64,000 nucleotides of DNA. Source: Shewanella woodyi ATCC 51908 (lineage in GTDB: Bacteria > Pseudomonadota > Gammaproteobacteria > Enterobacterales > Shewanellaceae). Positions 36,643-44,770 of this stretch are shown piece after piece (position 1 is the first letter of the stretch; each line of letters opens with the position of its first letter). The translations under genes and the position numbers were made by a program. The notes beneath the pieces were generated by a model. It was not told the origin of the DNA. It made no database searches and saw only the letters and a list, made by a program, of their open reading frames with translations. The DNA is taken from NCBI RefSeq assembly GCF_000019525.1, contig NC_010506.1, forward strand, positions 4,774,001-4,838,000, written 5' to 3'.

Positions 36643-37866
36643 ATGTTTACTCCCACAAAACTACTTAGACAACTTGCTATATTTAGTATCACCTTAACGC
36701 TTGTAGGTTGCTCTACAACCTCGATAGCCAACGATAAACAATGGACTTTGGATGCTGCAGAGATCAACACCTCGACATTAAACAGCACTATTGAAGAGGC
36801 AATTGCCTACCTTAAAATAGCTGAAAACAAAAACAGTATCGCTACTATAAGCTTACCAGCAGGGGAGTTTAACCTCTCCTCCAATCAAAATGAGCCTGGG
36901 ACATTGGTATTCAGTGGCCTTGAAACCGGAAACAATGGAAAGCTACTTTTCAAAGGTAAGGGACGCAGTAAAACAACATTAGTATTTAGTGACTTTGAAC
37001 AGATTGCCGTATACGGAAAAATGACTCAAGGACTAACACTGCAAGGGCTGCACTTTACCCGTGAACATTACTCAGCGACTCAGGGAGAAGTGGTCAGTAC
37101 ATCACCTGGCGAGATCATTATCAAAATCCACAAAGGTTTCCCTAAACCTGATTTTCTCTGGCGTTACCACGATATGGGACATTACCTTAAACGTGCAACC
37201 AACAGCCAAAGCAATCCGAAAATTATTCAACAAGCAAATAAGCAGGTCAAATACGGTTACCGCAGTGGTTCAGCCTATCCTCCTGAACACGTTAAAGGCC
37301 TTCAGTGGAGATTTCACCTTGCCAACGCTAATCAAGATTTAGCAGATAATGGCTATACCAGAGGCAGCTATGTTGCGATTAAAGCAAAAAAATCCGCCTT
37401 TCCCTATAGCTTTAAAGGTGGAGAGCGACTCACTATGGACAATATTAAATGGACCCACAGTACCAGAGGCATTATCAGGGGGACAAAGGATAAAACGGGC
37501 AATCAAGTTGCCATTAAAGATATCACCATCAGCAACTGTAGAATGGTGAGAGCTGCACCAATTTTTGATCAAACGCCAATACTTTCAGCCAGCGGCGGCG
37601 GTATTCAACTAAATCAGCCCAATGATCTGCCCGCAACCAATATCTTAGTCAGAAATTGCATACTGGACTCAAGCGGAGACGACAATATCGCACTATTTAA
37701 TGTCGATGGAGTGAAGCTTGAAAATATCACCAGTAAGAACGCCTTCGCACGAAGCATACTCATCACAGATAAAGCCAAAAATGTATGCGGGACTAATATC
37801 AAGGTAATCAATGGTGTGATTGAAAATGATAAGCATCAGGCAGTGACAATTCCCGCTTGCCCATAA
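36643..37866 (+). CDS. Lipoprotein with right-handed beta-helix
   Basis: About 407 residues from the ATG at 36643, with AGGAGG five bases upstream; an ATG five codons earlier lies in that ribosome site. Signal peptide and lipobox LTLVGC (Cys near 23). The body has the regular short beta-strand turns of a pectate-lyase-like parallel beta-helix (KLLFKGKGRSKTTLVF, LTLQGLHF, ITISNCRMV, NILVRNCILDSSGDDNIALFNVDGVKLENI, ending in IKVINGVIEND). SSGDDNIALF resembles an active-site or Ca-binding turn of polysaccharide lyases and GH28-type hydrolases. The substrate is not evident, and no other polysaccharide genes adjoin it. Confidence 0.7.
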   Translation: MFTPTKLLRQLAIFSITLTLVGCSTTSIANDKQWTLDAAEINTSTLNSTIEEAIAYLKIAENKNSIATISLPAGEFNLSSNQNEPGTLVFSGLETGNNGKLLFKGKGRSKTTLVFSDFEQIAVYGKMTQGLTLQGLHFTREHYSATQGEVVSTSPGEIIIKIHKGFPKPDFLWRYHDMGHYLKRATNSQSNPKIIQQANKQVKYGYRSGSAYPPEHVKGLQWRFHLANANQDLADNGYTRGSYVAIKAKKSAFPYSFKGGERLTMDNIKWTHSTRGIIRGTKDKTGNQVAIKDITISNCRMVRAAPIFDQTPILSASGGGIQLNQPNDLPATNILVRNCILDSSGDDNIALFNVDGVKLENITSKNAFARSILITDKAKNVCGTNIKVINGVIENDKHQAVTIPACP

Positions 37867-37990
37867 TGCTCACTCATATCTCACAAGCAGCAGGTAAAAC
37901 AAACTGTGGCAGGTAGTGATTTGAGATAGAATATCTGGCCACCCAAGATATGAGTGGCGCCTTCAATATCTGCCTTAATAGCAGCTATCT

Positions 37991-38239
37991 TTAACGATAG
38001 AAGGCTTCAACCGTGCCTTTAATTGTCATCAAAAGTGGCTGGCCACGACGATCTAGCGCTTTAGATGATGGCACTTTAACCCAAGATTCACTGATGCAAT
38101 ACTCTTCAACATCAAAGCGCTCTTTACCGTTCACTTTAATGCCAATATCGTGTTCAAAAATTGCTGCCACATGGTGTGGGCTACGAGGATTAACCGAAAG
38201 ACGATCCGGTAAAGTTGGTTGTGATGTTGTGTCGTTCAT
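37991..38239 (-). CDS. DUF3297 family protein
   Basis: An 82-residue soluble protein matching DUF3297 along its full length: LPDRLSVNPRSPHHVAAIFE, then GIKVNGKER, DVEEYCISESWVKVP, ALDRRGQPLLMTIKGTVEAF. The family is very conserved in Proteobacteria, but its function is unknown. It is convergent with the beta-helix gene and divergent from the dCMP deaminase gene. Confidence 0.9.
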   Translation of the reverse strand: MNDTTSQPTLPDRLSVNPRSPHHVAAIFEHDIGIKVNGKERFDVEEYCISESWVKVPSSKALDRRGQPLLMTIKGTVEAFYR

Positions 38240-38502
38240 GGTGTGACCCCAAATATAGAGTTGGAAATTGGAATAAAAAAATGTGCGCTATTGTAGGCAA
38301 TACGCGGCTTATGCTCAAGAACAAGAATCACAAATGTTGATTACTTCCCTAAGCCATAGCCCATCACAATTGACTCCAAACCATCATAAAAACATAGCGA
38401 GAGTTAAAATAAAACCTAGAGGTTGATTTATCACTATTCTAAATAGAAAATAACTTCTAGTTCGCAATTTATTCAGTGGCATAGAACAGGAGTCTGTAAA
38501 AG

Positions 38503-38940
38503 ATGATGACAAAATGGGACGTACGTTTTCTACAGATGGCTGAGCTCGTAGCATCTTGGAGTAAAGACCCCTCAACTCAAGTGGGCGCGGTGATCACCGA
38601 AGATAACCGTATAGTCTCTTTAGGCTTCAACGGCTACCCCCACGGGATCTCCGATAGTGCAGAAACAGATAATCGAGAGATGAAGCTTCTCAAAACCCTG
38701 CACGCAGAGGAGAACGCCATTCTTTATGCTAAGCGAGATCTCAGCGGCTGCGAAATTTGGGTGACTCACTTTCCCTGCCCTAACTGTGCAGCTAAGATCA
38801 TCCAAACAGGATTGACAACAGTACACAGTCCACAACCTAGCGAAGACTTCCTGTCACGCTGGGGTGACAAAATAAAGATTAGCCAAGATATGTTCGACCA
38901 ATCAGGCGTTAAAGTCGACTGGATGCAGGTCGGCAAATAA
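38503..38940 (+). CDS. dCMP deaminase-family zinc deaminase
   Basis: A 145-residue protein of the deoxycytidylate deaminase family, which makes dUMP for thymidylate synthesis. SWSKDPSTQVGAVI is the family opening; HAEEN carries the zinc His and the catalytic Glu, and PCPNCAAKI the two zinc cysteines. ATGATG start with GGAG about 10 bases upstream. A hairpin terminator follows directly. Confidence 0.88.
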   Translation: MMTKWDVRFLQMAELVASWSKDPSTQVGAVITEDNRIVSLGFNGYPHGISDSAETDNREMKLLKTLHAEENAILYAKRDLSGCEIWVTHFPCPNCAAKIIQTGLTTVHSPQPSEDFLSRWGDKIKISQDMFDQSGVKVDWMQVGK

Positions 38941-38960
38941 ATTCAGTCTTGAACATAAAG

Positions 38961-38986
38961 AAGGACGCCCAAGTGGCGTCCTTTTT
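38961..38986 (+). terminator. Rho-independent terminator after the dCMP deaminase gene
   Basis: AAGGACGCC, CAAGT loop, GGCGTCCTT and a T-run; 20 bases past the stop codon. Confidence 0.9.
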
Positions 38987-39158
38987 CATTTCGTATACTT
39001 ATTGCTTAACGAAACGTTATGGCCTAAATCAAGCCAAGGGAATGTTACGGCTTGTGGTTACCTGTTAACGCAGTGGCTAAACAAACTTACCCACTCAGTA
39101 CATCGCATCAAAGCGATAAAGGCTAAGTAAGCTACAAATTAAGGCTGTACATAAATAT

Positions 39159-39569
39159 CTAAGACAAAGCCAGTAAACCATGTTGGCTCGCTACCACATT
39201 GGCAACACTCGTCATTCTGTCTTTTATCGCCTGTTCAATGCCAACACCATCCTCAAGCAGATCATCAACCGCTATAAAGGCAATCGTCATTAAATGGCTG
39301 CTCTGATAGTGATACGCATAACCCTGCTTCACGACCCAACTCTCAGCACTTTCATTACTATCCGCTCCAGTAGCTGTGATCTGTTGTACTTTCTCATCCA
39401 ATGACCTGACCAAAGTAAAATCAAAAGAGAGGATAAAATCTTCATTACCGTACCAATCCGCTTTTAGCGCTTGAAAATTGATCCACATCTCCAGCTTCAT
39501 CAACAGGGGCTTAAGCGCACTTGAGAATTGGCCATCGGCCGCTATCGTAATGGGAAGATCTTCCTGCAT
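39159..39569 (-). CDS. Protein of unknown function
   Basis: About 136 residues from the ATG at 39569 (AAGAG upstream); a longer frame needs a TTG 20 codons earlier. No signal peptide. Content: ADGQFSSALKPLLMKLEMWI, then a central beta-rich part with several aromatic residues (ADWYGNEDFILSFDFTLV, QGYAYHYQSSHLMTIAFIAV) and a helical C-terminus. I do not recognise a family. Codon use is similar to that of its neighbours. Confidence 0.5.
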   Translation of the reverse strand: MQEDLPITIAADGQFSSALKPLLMKLEMWINFQALKADWYGNEDFILSFDFTLVRSLDEKVQQITATGADSNESAESWVVKQGYAYHYQSSHLMTIAFIAVDDLLEDGVGIEQAIKDRMTSVANVVASQHGLLALS

Positions 39570-40254
39570 ATCACTCTTTTCCTTTGCTTTGTCGTAAAAC
39601 GTAAACCTTGAACTGCTTCTCACACTCAAGATAACGTTAGAGTCTGCGACTTAACAACCACAGATGCAACCACAACAATGACATAGCACCAAGGAACTCG
39701 CTATTAAACAGCGGCATTGTTTACACATGGAGGACCACTGAAAGGGTCATTAGAACAGGTATGCTAACGCAACAGCGTAAACTAACTTAAAAACAGCCAA
39801 AAAAGACTGGATTAACATAAATGCAAACTTAATTAACCCTAACTTCGCACAAAAAAACACAAAAAAAAGAAACTTAAACTATAATAAACAACATCTTGAG
39901 GCTACACCTCGTTATTTCCGAGGTATAGAGTAAGAATATCCGAGTTTACACTAACTAGCCATTTACTCTTAACTGGTAAAAATCGAAGAGAAAGGATGCC
40001 GAACAATTAATATACGAGTTATTAGTATATTAGTAGGAAAAATAGCTAAGCTCATAGTATGTTAATTCTATGATCAGGTAACAATTAGCTATACAGGCAG
40101 CTGAAGATCCATCAGAGTCAATATCTAGAAGTTTAGGTGTGTATCAGCATAAAAAATAACAATAAAGAGATTATGCTTGCCAATAACATATAACTATTTT
40201 GCTTTAGATACAGTTATGACAATCGGATAAGTCAAATTATAACAAGGGGTTAAA
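39570..40254. other. Long AT-rich intergenic region
   Basis: 685 bases without a convincing gene. One small hairpin (ACCTCG, 39906-39911, with CGAGGT, 39919-39924) sits in an A-rich stretch. AAGGGG before 40255 is the ribosome site of the next gene. No tRNA, repeat array or degraded gene recognised. Confidence 0.3.
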
Positions 40255-40686
40255 ATGAAAAGCAGCCAAATATTACTAGTACTAACATTAGTTTTACCCT
40301 TTTCCTTACTTGCTGCCCCAACAGATCTGACCAATGAAGAAAGAGTTGTACTTGAATCTTGTACATCGCTTAACAATACAACTAAAGAGCTCACAGCTGC
40401 CCCTTGTGTTTACTACGTCAGAGGATTTCTAGCTGGTTCCCTAAGCACAAAATCAACTTTTATCGTGCGTGAAACATCAGGTGAGTTTCTCGATAGAGCC
40501 TATCGAACTAGAGTGGGCAAGCAGACTTCGGAAGAGCAACCGATCCAATTATGCTTACCTAAAGATAAAAATATTGAACAGTTAACCCAGCGCCTCATTG
40601 AGCATTTTTCGCCCCCTATCGAGTCGATGGAAGCACTACACACACAGATTTCAGATGCACTCGGCGTGGAACTACCATGTTCGTAA
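40255..40686 (+). CDS. Secreted Rap1a/Tai-like small protein
   Basis: A 143-residue protein with a signal peptide cleaved near LLAAP. The mature part has the Rap1a pattern: C in LESCTSL, C and G in APCVYYVRGFLAGS, C in QLCLPKDKNIEQL, and a helical tail ending LPCS. Rap1a/Tai domain proteins are periplasmic; some are immunity proteins for type VI amidase effectors (Serratia Rap1a), but many are orphans. No effector gene adjoins this one, so an immunity role is unsupported. Good AAGGGG ribosome site. Confidence 0.55.
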   Translation: MKSSQILLVLTLVLPFSLLAAPTDLTNEERVVLESCTSLNNTTKELTAAPCVYYVRGFLAGSLSTKSTFIVRETSGEFLDRAYRTRVGKQTSEEQPIQLCLPKDKNIEQLTQRLIEHFSPPIESMEALHTQISDALGVELPCS

Positions 40687-40753
40687 CCAACAGAATATAA
40701 GTATTCAATTTAATAGCGAAGCCATGTATCAGCCCTAGTCAACCCAATAACTC

Positions 40754-41293
40754 ATGAGTAAAAGTGAGAAAATGACAATGAATGATGATAAATCAACGTT
40801 CGAAGAGAGAGCGAAGTATTTACCGAGCCATACACTAAGTCTCAGTGTAACCCTGTCTCTCTTTTGGTGGATAAACTCAAATTACGGCAACCTACTTCTG
40901 CTGTCACTCGGAGCCTCTTCTATCCTGCTCGTTATCTATATTGCATACAGGATGAACGTAATCGACCATGAGTCTCAGCCAATTCACCTTTCAATAAAAA
41001 TTCCAGGCTACCTGCTATGGCTAACCAAAGAGATAGTCCTTGCAAATATCTCTGTGGTCAAGCACATCTGGCTTGGTAATAGCAGCATCTCCCCCACCCT
41101 TGAAACGATAGATGCCAGTCAACACACAGATCTGGGCAAGGTTATTTACGCCAACTCCATCACCTTAACGCCGGGGACAGTCACTGTGGATTTAGTAGAT
41201 GACCGAATGACCATACACTCATTGATCAAAGAAAATATCGATACTTTAAAAGCCGGCGAGATGGATAGCCGAGTAACTGAATTGGAAAAATAA
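40754..41293 (+). CDS. mnhE: Mrp-type antiporter subunit E
   Basis: A 179-residue MnhE/MrpE-family protein: two N-terminal membrane helices (LSLSVTLSLFWWINSNYGNL, LLSLGASSILLVIYIAYRM) and a cytoplasmic part with YLLWLTKEIVLANISVVKHIW and ANSITLTPGTVTVDL, a family signature. Starts at 40754, 40772 and 40778 are all possible; the last is best spaced from GTGAG. First gene of a nine-gene overlapping antiporter operon; it overlaps mnhF by one base. Confidence 0.85.
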   Translation: MSKSEKMTMNDDKSTFEERAKYLPSHTLSLSVTLSLFWWINSNYGNLLLLSLGASSILLVIYIAYRMNVIDHESQPIHLSIKIPGYLLWLTKEIVLANISVVKHIWLGNSSISPTLETIDASQHTDLGKVIYANSITLTPGTVTVDLVDDRMTIHSLIKENIDTLKAGEMDSRVTELEK

Positions 41294-41589
41294 TGTTAGC
41301 TGCCGCCACAATTGCAATTCTCGTCGTTATGTTGCTAGCTATTGCTCGCTGCATCATCGGCCCGACTCTGTACGATCGCATATTAGCCTTCAACATGTTT
41401 GGTACCAAAACGGTACTGCTGATCTCAGTATTAGGCTTTTTAATGGGACGACCAGAGTTCCTCGACATCGCGCTCGTCTATGCCCTGATTAATTTTATCA
41501 GTGTCGTAGGCGTATTGCGCTTTTCTGACTCCGCCGAGTTCAAGGTTACCCCCTATGAACGCCAATCAACCAAGGAGGGTGAGGAATGA
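41293..41589 (+). CDS. mnhF: Mrp-type antiporter subunit F
   Basis: A 98-residue MnhF/MrpF protein with three membrane helices (TIAILVVMLLAIARCIIGP, FGTKTVLLISVLGFLMG, IALVYALINFISVVGVLRF). LAIARCIIGPTLYDRILAFN is the family hallmark. It starts in a TAATG overlap with mnhE and ends overlapping mnhG by four bases. Part of the membrane complex that exchanges Na+ or other cations for H+. Confidence 0.9.
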   Translation: MLAAATIAILVVMLLAIARCIIGPTLYDRILAFNMFGTKTVLLISVLGFLMGRPEFLDIALVYALINFISVVGVLRFSDSAEFKVTPYERQSTKEGEE

Positions 41590-41927
41590 ACCTCTTTCTC
41601 GAAATCAGCAGTGGACTTTGCCTACTTATTGGCTGCTTCCTCTGCTTTTCAGGTGGTATAGGGATTTTACGTTTTCCTGACTTTTACACCCGCATGCACG
41701 CAGTGAGCATCACAGATACCTTAGGTGCAGGCTTAGTGTTATTAGGATTAATGCTGCAAAGTCCCGACGGTTTAGTACTCATTAAACTAATACTAATTTT
41801 ACTGTTCACCCTATTTATCAATCCGTCAGCTAGCCATGCATTAGCTAAAGCCGCACTGCATAATGGCCTGTCACCGCAAGAAGATAAGGGGACAAATAAA
41901 GGAGGGGACAAGCCATCGAAACTTTAG
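41586..41927 (+). CDS. mnhG: Mrp-type antiporter subunit G
   Basis: A 113-residue MnhG/MrpG protein with three helices and the family motif GGIGILRFPDFYTRMHAVSITDTLGAG. Start overlaps mnhF by ATGA. Its last 13 bases overlap the proposed start of the next gene. Confidence 0.9.
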   Translation: MNLFLEISSGLCLLIGCFLCFSGGIGILRFPDFYTRMHAVSITDTLGAGLVLLGLMLQSPDGLVLIKLILILLFTLFINPSASHALAKAALHNGLSPQEDKGTNKGGDKPSKL

Positions 41928-42949
41928 TTGATATCGTACTGTTAACCTTTCTGGTGGTCATAGCCATCGCAATTGTCCGCACTAGAGATCTATTAGCGGT
42001 CGTCATGTTAACCGGGATCTATGGCTTACTCTCTGCCAACTTCTTTGTGGTACTTGATGCGGTAGATGTTGCCTTTACCGAAGCCTCTGTTGGGGCTGGA
42101 ATATCTGGTTTGTTGATGCTGACGGCCATAACCATGACAGGGCGAAAAGAAGCTCCTAGACGTCATAAACCATTTCTTGCACTCTTTGTAGTACTCGTCA
42201 CTGGCAGTATGCTGATCTACGGCACCATGGATATGCCCTATTTTGGTGCCGTTGACGCCCCAGTTCATCAACATGTTGCACCTCGCTATATTCATCAATC
42301 AATGGAGGAGGTTGGTGTCCCCAATATTGTTACTGCGGTTTTAGGCAGTTATCGTGCATTCGATACTTTAGGGGAAGTGGCGGTTATCTTTACCGCAGGT
42401 ATAGGTGTGCTCTCTTTGCTGTCACTGCCTCGTCGCCGCAGGGCCGTCAAATCTGATGAGGCAACGGTAGAGCAGATGCATGAGCGCCATATGGTGCTTC
42501 GTATTGTAAGCAAGGTTCTTATTCCTTTCATCTTGCTGTTTGCTCTCTATGTGCAATTTCATGGCGACTTCGGTCCCGGTGGCGGCTTCCAGGCCGGTGT
42601 GATATTCGCAGCAGCGATTATTCTCTACACCATGTTATTTGGTTTAGAAACCGCTAAGAAGGTGTTTAACCCGTCGATAATCCAGCTGCTCGCAGCGGTT
42701 GGATTGCTGATCTACGCCTGCGTTGGGGTGGTATCCATGCTCAATGGCGCCAACTTCTTAGATTATAACGTGCTGGCTGATGACCCAGTTGCAGGTCAAC
42801 ATATAGGGATCTTGCTGATTGAATTAGGGGTAGGTATTACAGTCGCAGCAGTGATGTTGAGTATCTTTTTTAACTTTGATGGTCGCAGACAAGCACAGCA
42901 ACACTGCACAGAACAAAAAGGGGAGCATGATGTTTCTCGGACTCTATAA
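41915..42949 (+). CDS. mnhB: MrpA C-terminal (DUF4040) plus MnhB fusion subunit, probable AUC start
   Basis: A membrane protein of about 344 residues. The first 75 residues are the DUF4040/MbhD-like end of MrpA (AIVRTRDLLAVVMLTGIYGLL, SVGAGISGLLMLTAI); the second half is MnhB (FALYVQFHGDFGPGGGFQAGVIFAAAIIL in pieces: HGDFGPGGGFQAGV). No ATG, GTG or TTG opens the frame early enough: the first in-frame GTG is at 41954, inside the first helix. The ATC at 41915 has GGAGGGG nine bases upstream and gives the expected ETLVDIVLLTFLVV. An AUC start is therefore proposed. It overlaps mnhG by 13 bases, as the other genes of the operon overlap. Confidence 0.75.
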   Translation: METLVDIVLLTFLVVIAIAIVRTRDLLAVVMLTGIYGLLSANFFVVLDAVDVAFTEASVGAGISGLLMLTAITMTGRKEAPRRHKPFLALFVVLVTGSMLIYGTMDMPYFGAVDAPVHQHVAPRYIHQSMEEVGVPNIVTAVLGSYRAFDTLGEVAVIFTAGIGVLSLLSLPRRRRAVKSDEATVEQMHERHMVLRIVSKVLIPFILLFALYVQFHGDFGPGGGFQAGVIFAAAIILYTMLFGLETAKKVFNPSIIQLLAAVGLLIYACVGVVSMLNGANFLDYNVLADDPVAGQHIGILLIELGVGITVAAVMLSIFFNFDGRRQAQQHCTEQKGEHDVSRTL

Positions 42950-43292
42950 CTATTGGATCGTAGTACTCTTGATGATGATTGGTTTTTATATCGTTATCGC
43001 CCACGGAAATTTGATAAAGAAACTAGTCGGACTGACTATTTTTCAAACCTCAGTGTTTATTTTTTATATCAGTGTCGGCATGGTCGAGCGCGGCAGCGCA
43101 CCGATTTTGGCAGAGGGGATTAGTGATTACTCTAACCCGCTACCCCATGTATTGATCCTAACTGCCATTGTGGTGGGGATAGCCACCACCGCACTTGGAC
43201 TGGCACTGGCCGTCAGAATCAAAGAATCCTACGGCAGTGTAGAAGAGGATGAGATCCAAAGACAGGATCAGCTTAACGAGGATAAATCATAG
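42927..43292 (+). CDS. mnhC: Mrp-type antiporter subunit C (NuoK-like)
   Basis: About 122 residues from ATGATG at 42927/42930, with GGGGAG just upstream; the frame opens earlier but has no ribosome site there. Three membrane helices and the MnhC/NuoK pattern GLTIFQTSVFIFYI, PLPHVLILTAIVVGIATTALGLAL. It overlaps mnhB by about 20 bases. NuoK homologues form part of the proton path. Confidence 0.9.
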   Translation: MMFLGLYNYWIVVLLMMIGFYIVIAHGNLIKKLVGLTIFQTSVFIFYISVGMVERGSAPILAEGISDYSNPLPHVLILTAIVVGIATTALGLALAVRIKESYGSVEEDEIQRQDQLNEDKS

Positions 43293-44770
43293 TGTTAGCT
43301 CACCTACCTATTTTGCAAGTCGTGCTACCACTAATGGCTGCGCCGTTATGCTGGTTTTTAAATCGCTCGAAGCTAGTGTGGATGTTTGCCTTATTGGTCT
43401 GTGCTGCCACCAGTGTCAACAGCATACTGTTACTGATAGAGGTCATGAAATCTGGCCCTATTATCTATGAGTTAGGTGGCTGGGAGGCACCTTGGGGAAT
43501 AGAGTATCGTATCGATCAACTTAACGCCTTCTTACTGCTCATCATCTCCACCATAGGCACTGTGGTGTTGTTTGCTGCTCAAACAAGCATCCAAAAAGAG
43601 TTAGATGAAGACCGTCATACCCTATTTTACAGTCTCTATCTGTTGTCCTTAACCGGCATGTTCGGCATTGTGGCGACTGGTGATGCATTTAACGTATTCG
43701 TATTTTTAGAGATATCTTCACTATCTGCCTATGCCTTAATCGCCTTAGGCAGAGACAGACGAGCATTATGGGCTGCCTACCAATACCTGATAATGGGCAC
43801 CATTGGTGCCACCTTTATTCTGATTGGTATCGGCATGCTCTACCAGATGACTGGCACGCTCAACATGAGCGATTTGGCCACTCGACTAGTCGATGTTGGC
43901 CACACCCGCACGGTATTTGCAGCATTTGCCTTCTTAATCGTCGGGATCTGCTTAAAGCTGGCACTGTTCCCACTTCACCTGTGGTTGCCCAATGCTTATG
44001 CCTATGCGCCTTCAATCGTAACCGCATTTTTAGCGGCCACCGCAACTAAGGTGGCGGTGTATCTGCTGATCCGCTTTACCTTTACCGTATTCGGCATCTC
44101 TTTCTCATTCACCACCCTGCCCCTGCAGAGCATTTTGATGGTGCTAGGTCTTATGGGGGTATTTGCCGCCTCTATCACCGCGATATATCAGCAAAATGTT
44201 AAGCATATCTTGGCCTACTCGAGTATCGCTCAAGTGGGCTATATGATTATCGGTTACTCCATCAATACCAGCACTGGGGTAATGGCAAGCTTACTGCACC
44301 TGTTTAACCACGCCTTAATGAAGGGGGCGCTCTTCTTAGCGTTAGGCGCAGTAATGTACCGCATCGGCAGCGTGCAGCTCAGTCAATTCCAAGGGCTGGG
44401 ACGACAGATGCCATTGACCATGTCAGCCATTGTTATCGGCGGGTTGAGTCTGATTGGTGTGCCATTAACCGTAGGCTTTGTCAGTAAATGGTATCTGCTT
44501 ATCGCCAGCGTCGAAGCAGGCATGTGGCCTGTGGCTGTACTGATTCTATTAGGGTCACTACTGGCGATTGTGTATATCTGGCGTATTGTGGAAACTGCCT
44601 ATTTTAGGCCACCACTTCCAGGGCGTGAAGCGGTCAAAGAAGCACCTTGGACCTTCCTTGGCCCTATTTGGCTCCTCGTTATCGCTAACATCTATTTTGG
44701 TATCGATACTCGTCTGAGTGTGCAGGTCGCACAGGCGGCTTCTCAAAGTTTGTTTGGAATTAACCCATGA
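43292..44770 (+). CDS. mnhD: Mrp-type antiporter subunit D (first ND4/ND5-like pump)
   Basis: A 492-residue polytopic protein (about 14 helices) of the proton-conducting membrane transporter family shared by MrpD and NuoL/M/N. Key features: FVFLEISSLSAYALIAL (Glu of the pump), FALFPLHLWLPNAYAYAPS-type loop (LKLALFPLHLWLPNAY), KHILAYSSIAQVGYMIIGY and HALMKGALFL with its Lys. GTG start in TAGTG overlap with mnhC. Confidence 0.9.
   Translation: MLAHLPILQVVLPLMAAPLCWFLNRSKLVWMFALLVCAATSVNSILLLIEVMKSGPIIYELGGWEAPWGIEYRIDQLNAFLLLIISTIGTVVLFAAQTSIQKELDEDRHTLFYSLYLLSLTGMFGIVATGDAFNVFVFLEISSLSAYALIALGRDRRALWAAYQYLIMGTIGATFILIGIGMLYQMTGTLNMSDLATRLVDVGHTRTVFAAFAFLIVGICLKLALFPLHLWLPNAYAYAPSIVTAFLAATATKVAVYLLIRFTFTVFGISFSFTTLPLQSILMVLGLMGVFAASITAIYQQNVKHILAYSSIAQVGYMIIGYSINTSTGVMASLLHLFNHALMKGALFLALGAVMYRIGSVQLSQFQGLGRQMPLTMSAIVIGGLSLIGVPLTVGFVSKWYLLIASVEAGMWPVAVLILLGSLLAIVYIWRIVETAYFRPPLPGREAVKEAPWTFLGPIWLLVIANIYFGIDTRLSVQVAQAASQSLFGINP

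Noticed and set aside
42876..42926. Upstream ATG for mnhC
   Set aside because: The 17 extra codons lie inside mnhB and lack a ribosome site, while GGGGAG precedes the ATGATG at 42927.
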